From BRHc4a sp049323755 (GTDB lineage: Bacteria > Bacillota > Desulfotomaculia > Desulfotomaculales > Desulfocucumaceae), in assembly GCA_049323755.1 (NCBI GenBank), contig JBMOPE010000005.1:1-64000 (forward strand): DNA of 64,000 nucleotides, in the 5' to 3' direction. This document shows positions 59,443 through 64,000 of this stretch, piece by piece; the stretch's first letter is position 1, and every line of letters begins with the position of its first letter. The position numbers were made by a program, and so were the translations under genes. The notes below the pieces were generated by a model. That model saw nothing but the letters and a program-made list of their open reading frames with translations. It made no database searches and was not told the DNA's origin.

Positions 59443-60129
59443 TTACCCGGTTTTACGGGAGAATCTTATCCGGATTAAGGCCGAAAGGAGAAAAACTGCT
59501 GCCACTGCTGAAACGAGGAGAACCTTTCGCCAGTTGATGCCACCTGTGTACTCGGCATTTTCCTGCGGGGAGTCCTGTTTTCTCTGCGACAGAGTATAGC
59601 CGCCCTTTTGACTCCATGCCTCCAGATTGTCCGTAAAAGCTTTGAGGCTGGGGTCTGTGTCCGGGTTTCCTTCGATAATGTATTTTCCCACAGGGTGTAT
59701 GATTTGATATGCATTTTCTACCTTTTCATCGGCATTCAGGCTGGAACTCGTCAGAAAGAGTACTTGCTTCTTGTCGGGATGAGGCTCAATGGCTGTGGAG
59801 ACCCAAAAGGTACTGTCCCCCACGGTGCCTCCTAAAACCCGGATAACGATTTGTGACCCGGAGGGTGTTCCCTTATAGATTTTTTCGATTTTAAAAGTAA
59901 AATCCCGGTATATTATTGACCTGTTACCGTTAATCTGATGGATGTTTTTTTCCACAGGACGGCTTATTTCAACCACCTGCCCAAGCGCGACTATTTCAGA
60001 GCGGTGAAAGGCCTCTTCGGCAGTCAACTCTATCCAGGAGCCAAACGACATCCCTTCTTTAAAGAAAAAGATAAAAGCTGAAATTATCAGGGTTGTCAAA
60101 AAAAATAAGCTGACCCTCCTATAAGTCAC
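59443..60129 (-). CDS. hypothetical membrane protein with N- and C-terminal anchors
   Basis: No family recognised. 228 residues. Hydrophobic segments lie at the N-terminus (VSLFFLTTLIISAFIFFF) and near the C-terminus (VLLVSAVAAVFLLSALI, followed by positive RIRFSRK). The region between them is polar with many beta-strand-like stretches and is probably extracellular. This layout resembles cell-surface proteins with a C-terminal anchor. The ATG at 60129 has an AGGGAGG site. It is monocistronic and opposes lepA. Confidence 0.6.
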   Translation of the reverse strand: MTYRRVSLFFLTTLIISAFIFFFKEGMSFGSWIELTAEEAFHRSEIVALGQVVEISRPVEKNIHQINGNRSIIYRDFTFKIEKIYKGTPSGSQIVIRVLGGTVGDSTFWVSTAIEPHPDKKQVLFLTSSSLNADEKVENAYQIIHPVGKYIIEGNPDTDPSLKAFTDNLEAWSQKGGYTLSQRKQDSPQENAEYTGGINWRKVLLVSAVAAVFLLSALIRIRFSRKTG

Positions 60130-60239
60130 CAGTATGACCTCCCTGGTTAAAAAATAAATTATGACAGGGTACTGAATTTATTCTATAGGCTCGCACCGGA
60201 ATTTGAAAGAAAAATATATTATTGGTTATGGTTATGGTA

Positions 60240-60396
60240 TTGATTTATTTCCTGTATTTTGTATAATAGAAAAAATTAAAAGTTAAAAATAAAGCACTAG
60301 GATAGTGTTATTTCTCTTTTAGAAACTGAGAAGTTTCAACGAGGTAATGACGCCTCATGCCGACTACTGCGAAGTGGCCGGCATGGGGCGTTTTTT
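60240..60396 (+). promoter_or_regulatory. promoter and ANTAR-type attenuator F, before GS copy 4
   Basis: A possible promoter, TTGATT-16-TATAAT, spans 60240-60267. P1: GAAAC-TGAGAA-GTTTC (60322-60337), loop with T at position 1 (or a tetraloop). P2: GAGGT-AATGAC-GCCTC (60341-60356), hexaloop A1/G4. Terminator arms ACGCCTCATGCCG and CGGCATGGGGCG, then T6, overlap P2. It is 15 kb from the main nitrogen block yet has the same design. Confidence 0.85.
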
Positions 60397-60490
60397 GTTT
60401 ATCCATGCTTGAAGGGGGGAATTAATAGAGGGAAAAATGCTTGATTTTATTAGTAAGCAGTTAACAGATTGGAAAAAGGAGGGACTTTAA

Positions 60491-61909
60491 GTGAAAACAC
60501 CAAAAGATGTCCTGGCATGGGCCCAGGATAAAAACGTCAGGATGGTGGATATAAAGTTTATTGACCTGCCTGGAATATGGCAGCACTTTTCTGTTCCCAT
60601 AAGCGAGTTTGACGAAAGTATTTTTACTGACGGCTTCGGCTTTGACGGCTCCAGCATCCGGGGGTTTAAGGCAATCAACGAAAGTGACATGATCCTTATA
60701 CCTGATCCCAATACAGCTTTTATCGACCCCTTCTGCAAGGTTACCACAATGAGCCTGATATGCAACGTGTATGAGCCGCTTAACGGTGAAAAATATAGCC
60801 GTGACCCCCGTAACATAGCACAAAGGGCCGAGGAATACCTGAAGTCCACCGGGATAGCAGACCAGAGCTTCTGGGGACCCGAAGCTGAATTCTTTATCTT
60901 TAACGGCATCAGGTATGATCAGAATCAGCACTCGGGGTTTTATTTCATAGACTCCACCGAGGGCTGCTGGAACACCGGCAGGGATGAAAACCCAAACCTG
61001 GGCTATAAGCCTCGCTACAAGGAGGGCTATTTCCCCGTGCCTCCCACCGACTCAATGCAGGACCTTCGCAATGAGATGGTTATGACCATGATTGAGGCCG
61101 GACTGCCGGTGGAATGTCAGCACCACGAGGTGGCCACAGCCGGTCAGGCTGAAATTGACATGAAATTTGGCTCCCTCACCCAAATGGCAGACAACCTAAT
61201 GATGTTCAAGTATATAGTTAAAAATGTTGCCAGGAAAAACAACATGACCGCCACATTCATGCCCAAGCCCATATTCCAGGATAACGGCTCGGGGATGCAC
61301 GTGCACCAGAGCCTGTGGAAGGATGGAAAACCCCTGTTCTTTGATGAAAACGGTTATGCCAAGCTCAGCGAAACGGCCCTTTATTACATTGGAGGTCTTC
61401 TCAAGCACGCTCCGGCGCTGACTGCCATATGCAGCCCAACCACCAACTCCTTCAAGAGGCTTGTTCCCGGCTACGAGGCCCCGGTTAACCTGGTTTATTC
61501 ACAGAGAAACCGTAGCGCTGCCGTTAGGATACCGATGTATTCCAACAGCCCGAAGGCCAAGAGAGTGGAGTACCGTCCGCCCGACCCGTCCTGCAACCCC
61601 TACCTTGCCTTTGCCGCCCTGCTGATGGCCGGAATAGACGGAATTAAGAACAAAATTCACCCGGGACGGCCAATGGACAGGGATATTTATGATCTGTCAC
61701 CGGCGGAAGCCAGTGAAATACGTTCAGTGCCCGCCTCTTTGAACCAGGCCCTGAAAGCTCTCCAGGAGGACCATGAATTCCTGCTTCAGGGTGGAGTATT
61801 TGACAAAGACATGCTGGAAACCTGGATTGCCTATAAAATTGAGAAGGAAGTGGACGCCATAAGGCTGCGCCCGCACCCGTATGAGTTCATGCTTTATTAC
61901 GATATTTAA
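60491..61909 (+). CDS. glnA: glutamine synthetase type I, copy 4 (longer form)
   Basis: A 472-residue GS. Motifs: GFDGSSIRGF, GPEAEFFIF, HHEVATAGQAEIDMKFG, NGSGMHVHQSLW, NRSAAVRIP and RVEYRPPDPSCNPYLA, so both metal sites are complete. It is about 30 residues longer than copies 2 and 3 and has an IYDLSPAEASEI segment aligning with the adenylylated-Tyr region (YDLPPEE) of GSI-beta enzymes; whether it is adenylylated is not shown. The GTG at 60491 has an AAAGGAGGG site. It has its own ANTAR-type leader. Confidence 0.94.
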   Translation: MKTPKDVLAWAQDKNVRMVDIKFIDLPGIWQHFSVPISEFDESIFTDGFGFDGSSIRGFKAINESDMILIPDPNTAFIDPFCKVTTMSLICNVYEPLNGEKYSRDPRNIAQRAEEYLKSTGIADQSFWGPEAEFFIFNGIRYDQNQHSGFYFIDSTEGCWNTGRDENPNLGYKPRYKEGYFPVPPTDSMQDLRNEMVMTMIEAGLPVECQHHEVATAGQAEIDMKFGSLTQMADNLMMFKYIVKNVARKNNMTATFMPKPIFQDNGSGMHVHQSLWKDGKPLFFDENGYAKLSETALYYIGGLLKHAPALTAICSPTTNSFKRLVPGYEAPVNLVYSQRNRSAAVRIPMYSNSPKAKRVEYRPPDPSCNPYLAFAALLMAGIDGIKNKIHPGRPMDRDIYDLSPAEASEIRSVPASLNQALKALQEDHEFLLQGGVFDKDMLETWIAYKIEKEVDAIRLRPHPYEFMLYYDI

Positions 61910-61939
61910 CCGAAAGCGCGCTTCCCAGAATAATGTTAT

Positions 61940-61974
61940 AAGGCCTCTGGTTCCAGGGGAACCGGGGGCCTTGT
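61940..61974 (+). terminator. terminator of GS copy 4
   Basis: AAGGCCTCTGGTTCC and GGAACCGGGGGCCTT pair nearly perfectly around AGG. There is no long T run, so efficiency is uncertain. Confidence 0.7.
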
Positions 61975-62000
61975 AACTCAAAAAACGGGAGGAATATCCA

Positions 62001-62828
62001 ATGCCCGCTGAAGAACAGGCTTTTCTGGATTATTTATATGGTTTGGAACTACCCGTAGAAAACGTGTCTGACTTAAAGGAAAGAAGCAGCCGTTTAAAGG
62101 CGGAATTAAAAAGTGAAATTAAAATTAGCGGGGCCTTTTGGGGAGGTTCATACCGCCGGGGCACCAGCCTGGGCTCCCAGGACTGTATCAGCCTTCATGT
62201 GGTTCTTAGCCCTAAGTATTTTTACGAGTGTCAGAAGAACTCAAGAAAACTCTTGAATTATGTAAGGAGCAGGATTGACGGGGATAAGTTTAACATAAAT
62301 ACCGCTAAGGGAGGGCAGGTTCTAAAGGTGAACTTTTTCTCCCCTCCCCATTTATACCTTATTCCTTCTATTAAACTTTCAAGTGGAAAATACCTGGCGC
62401 CTAACGGTATTGGGGGATGGATAAAAACCAATCCGTTACGGCTGGAAGAACTGTTTAACATAAAGGAAGAGTTATCAGGAGGAAAGTTCAAAGGCCTTGT
62501 AAAGCTTTTAAAGTCCTGGAACCGGCATGTAGGAGCGCCTTTTAATTCATACTTTTTGGAGCTCCTTGTTTATTACAGGGTAAATGATTTTTCAAAACCT
62601 TACGCCGAGCTATTTAATTCAGTGTTCTGGAGCATGACGGTTTTTCTTCCCGAGTTCCTGAGCTGCCCGGCTGTGAGGGAGCCGGTGTCACTGGGTGAGC
62701 TGGAGGGGGCGGGGCTCAGGGTGGAAGATGCCCATAACACAGCATACAAAGCTCTGAGTGAAAAGGATTCCGTTAAGGCCGTTGAATTATGGAGATCGCT
62801 GCTGGGGAATGATTTTGGGGTAAAATAG
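62001..62828 (+). CDS. SMODS/CD-NTase-like nucleotidyltransferase fold with catalytic residues replaced
   Basis: A 275-residue protein whose layout recalls bacterial SMODS/CD-NTase and CCA-type nucleotidyltransferases. It has GSYRRGTS (expected GSxxxGT), a following strand SQDCISLHVVL where DxD is expected, HLYLIPSIKL where the third Asp lies (usually DhvP), then GGWIKTNPLRLEELF and the helical LVKLLKSWNRHVGAPFNSYFLELLV. The catalytic acids are thus C, S and Y, so activity looks lost. No effector or defence partner is adjacent. The ATG has an ACGGGAGGA site. The family assignment is by eye and should be tested. Confidence 0.6.
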   Translation: MPAEEQAFLDYLYGLELPVENVSDLKERSSRLKAELKSEIKISGAFWGGSYRRGTSLGSQDCISLHVVLSPKYFYECQKNSRKLLNYVRSRIDGDKFNINTAKGGQVLKVNFFSPPHLYLIPSIKLSSGKYLAPNGIGGWIKTNPLRLEELFNIKEELSGGKFKGLVKLLKSWNRHVGAPFNSYFLELLVYYRVNDFSKPYAELFNSVFWSMTVFLPEFLSCPAVREPVSLGELEGAGLRVEDAHNTAYKALSEKDSVKAVELWRSLLGNDFGVK

Positions 62829-62890
62829 GGATTGGGGATTAGGGATTAAGGATTAAGGGAAGGCAATGCCTGAGGGCGTTTATTCAAGGT
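62829..62890. repeat. ATTGGGAATT arm fragment and partial double-hairpin end
   Basis: GGGATTGGGGATTAGGGATT, then AAGGATTAAGGG, follows the stop codon at once. It is followed by CAATGCCTGAGGGCGTTTATT, a partial version of the double-hairpin repeat end. No ORF lies between here and hemW. Confidence 0.6.
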
Positions 62891-62960
62891 CGACTATAGG
62901 GCCGGCTTGTAATATCACGACATGTGTTGATGGCCTCTCGGCTAAAGACAATATTAGATC

Positions 62961-63037
62961 GAGGATTGGGATTGTATAGGCGAAATGTAGTAATTTAATT
63001 TTTCACCAATTCCTAATTCACAATTCCCAATTCCGGA
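62961..63037. repeat. ATTGGGAATT palindromic element, copy 3
   Basis: Short left arm GAGGATTGGGATT, a core with TATAGGCGAAATGTAGTAAT then TTAATTTTTCACC, and a right arm AATTCCTAATTCACAATTCC. It is in the same orientation as the copy at 9556 but more diverged. Confidence 0.7.
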
Positions 63038-63100
63038 TCCATAAATAATGCTTAACAATGCCGCTGTTCTAGCGGCAACGCCCTCAGGGCGTTTATTTAT
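63034..63100 (+). repeat. double-hairpin repeat, copy 5
   Basis: GGATCCATAAATAATGCTTA lead-in, then GCCGCTGTTCTAGCGGC and ACGCCCTCAGGGCGT, ending in TTTATTTATTTT. One substitution in the first loop relative to copy 2. Confidence 0.75.
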
Positions 63101-63179
63101 TTTGGGGGTTTACACACCATCTCTACGGTTATAAATTATATTAAGGCGTTCTAATGTCGGTTAACAGGAGCGGTTGGAT

Positions 63180-64000
63180 TTGACAGGCCTTTATATTCAT
63201 GTACCCTTCTGCTTGAAAAAGTGCAGCTACTGTGACTTTTTTTCCCTTCCGGTAGAGAGGGACATTGTTTCATGCTATATGGACTCCCTTTTCAGGGAAA
63301 TGAAAATACACACAGACAGGCCAGGGGGAAATGAAAAAAACGTTGACAGTGTTTATCTGGGCGGGGGGACTCCCACCTGTCTTTCCGCTGAAAACCTGGC
63401 AGCAATTATTGAAATGGTAAACCGTTATTTTAACATATCGCCGGGATCGGAAATAACGGTGGAGGCCAATCCCGGAACTGTGGACAGTGAAAAGCTTGAA
63501 TCACTCAGGAGGTCTGGTGTAAACCGGATTAGCATAGGGTTTCAGTCCTGTCAGGAAGATCTCCTGGCCACACTGGGCAGGGTTCATTCTTATCCCCAGG
63601 CGGAAGAGGCCTTTTATACTGCCAGGGGGGCAGGTTTTGAAAATATAAATGTGGACCTTATCTTTGGGATTCCCGGACAGACCCTTGAACACTGGAGGAG
63701 TTGCCTGGAAAATGTGGCCGGGCTTAAGCCCGACCACATATCTGCATATTCTCTGCACCTGGAGGAAGGCACTCCTCTTTATAAAAGGATTGAATCCGAA
63801 AGCATAAAGCAGTGTGCTGAGGACCTGGAGGCTGACATGTACTGCTATCTCATCGATTTTCTTACACAGATCGGATACGTTCAATATGAGATATCCAATT
63901 TTTGTCTTCCGGGCCGGGCCTGCCGCCACAATCTTAAGTACTGGCATAATCTGAGCTATCTGGGACTTGGTCCTTCAGCCCACTCCTTTATTGGAGGAAG
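63180..64000 (+). CDS. hemW: HemW-like radical SAM protein, 5' part
   Basis: The frame is open to the window end, giving about 273 residues. The radical SAM motif is PFCLKKCSYCDFF (CX3CX2C), followed by VYLGGGTPTCLS, EITVEANPGT, NRISIGFQSCQEDLLATLGR, NVDLIFGIPGQT and SAYSLHLEEGTPL, all typical of HemW/HemN-like heme chaperones. The start is a TTG at 63180 (AGGAG nine bases upstream) or one at 63174. It follows lepA in many Firmicutes; here GS copy 4 and other genes lie between. Confidence 0.9.
   Translation, partial: MTGLYIHVPFCLKKCSYCDFFSLPVERDIVSCYMDSLFREMKIHTDRPGGNEKNVDSVYLGGGTPTCLSAENLAAIIEMVNRYFNISPGSEITVEANPGTVDSEKLESLRRSGVNRISIGFQSCQEDLLATLGRVHSYPQAEEAFYTARGAGFENINVDLIFGIPGQTLEHWRSCLENVAGLKPDHISAYSLHLEEGTPLYKRIESESIKQCAEDLEADMYCYLIDFLTQIGYVQYEISNFCLPGRACRHNLKYWHNLSYLGLGPSAHSFIGG

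Overview
The window looks like a chromosomal segment of a spore-forming, anaerobic, moderate-GC Firmicute. The gene order holA / rpsT / spoIIP / lepA / hemW, a Spo0F-like regulator, a CotJC/Mn-catalase-type protein, strong AGGAGG ribosome sites and frequent TTG/GTG starts all point to Clostridia. Syntrophic-type acyl-CoA genes and ANTAR-controlled nitrogen genes suggest the Desulfotomaculum/Pelotomaculum side of the Peptococcaceae; that placement is inference. No rRNA, tRNA, CRISPR array, intact insertion sequence or prophage was seen. Region 1 (1-9.6 kb) holds housekeeping and envelope genes: a trypsin-like protease, a SIMPL protein, a CDF metal exporter behind a structured leader, a PAP2 phosphatase, a CNMP/CBS/DUF294 protein and a copper-amine-oxidase-like stalk protein. 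Region 2 (9.7-23 kb) is an acyl-CoA metabolism cluster: two acyl-CoA ligases, an enoyl-CoA hydratase, two 3-hydroxyacyl-CoA dehydrogenases, a thiolase, a DUF362 protein and a QueG-like Fe-S protein. It surrounds a PrpR-type sigma-54 activator. Six -24/-12 promoters can be read by eye, with a shared 15-bp palindrome near most of them, so the cluster looks like one sigma-54 regulon. Region 3 (23-29.5 kb) has two DUF421 proteins, a Mn-catalase-like protein, transporter debris, a KhtT/KhtU K+/H+ antiporter pair and a twin P-loop ATPase. A broken copy of that ATPase's 3' end lies on the other side of the antiporter pair. Region 4 (29.7-45 kb, plus 60.2-62 kb) is a nitrogen-assimilation block: a sensor kinase, two ANTAR response regulators, four glutamine synthetase paralogs, an FMN-type glutamate synthase and GltB/GltD. 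Six leaders carry a small hairpin with an AANGNN hexaloop overlapping an intrinsic terminator, which is the signature of ANTAR antitermination. They precede three catalytically complete GS genes, one GS paralog lacking key metal ligands, gltB and one of the ANTAR genes. Region 5 (45.6-64 kb) holds lpdA, lipB and a free-standing lipoyl domain, ilvN, an EndoAI/EndoA toxin-antitoxin pair, a C26 peptidase, an amidohydrolase, a Spo0F-like regulator, holA, rpsT, an MBL hydrolase, spoIIP, lepA, the fourth GS, a nucleotidyltransferase-fold protein whose expected catalytic acids are replaced, and the start of hemW. Short dispersed repeats fill many intergenic gaps: a palindromic ATTGGGAATT family, a CCACAGAGG family, a GGGGACA family and a double-hairpin terminator family. 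Several form the 3' ends of genes or sit against their start codons.
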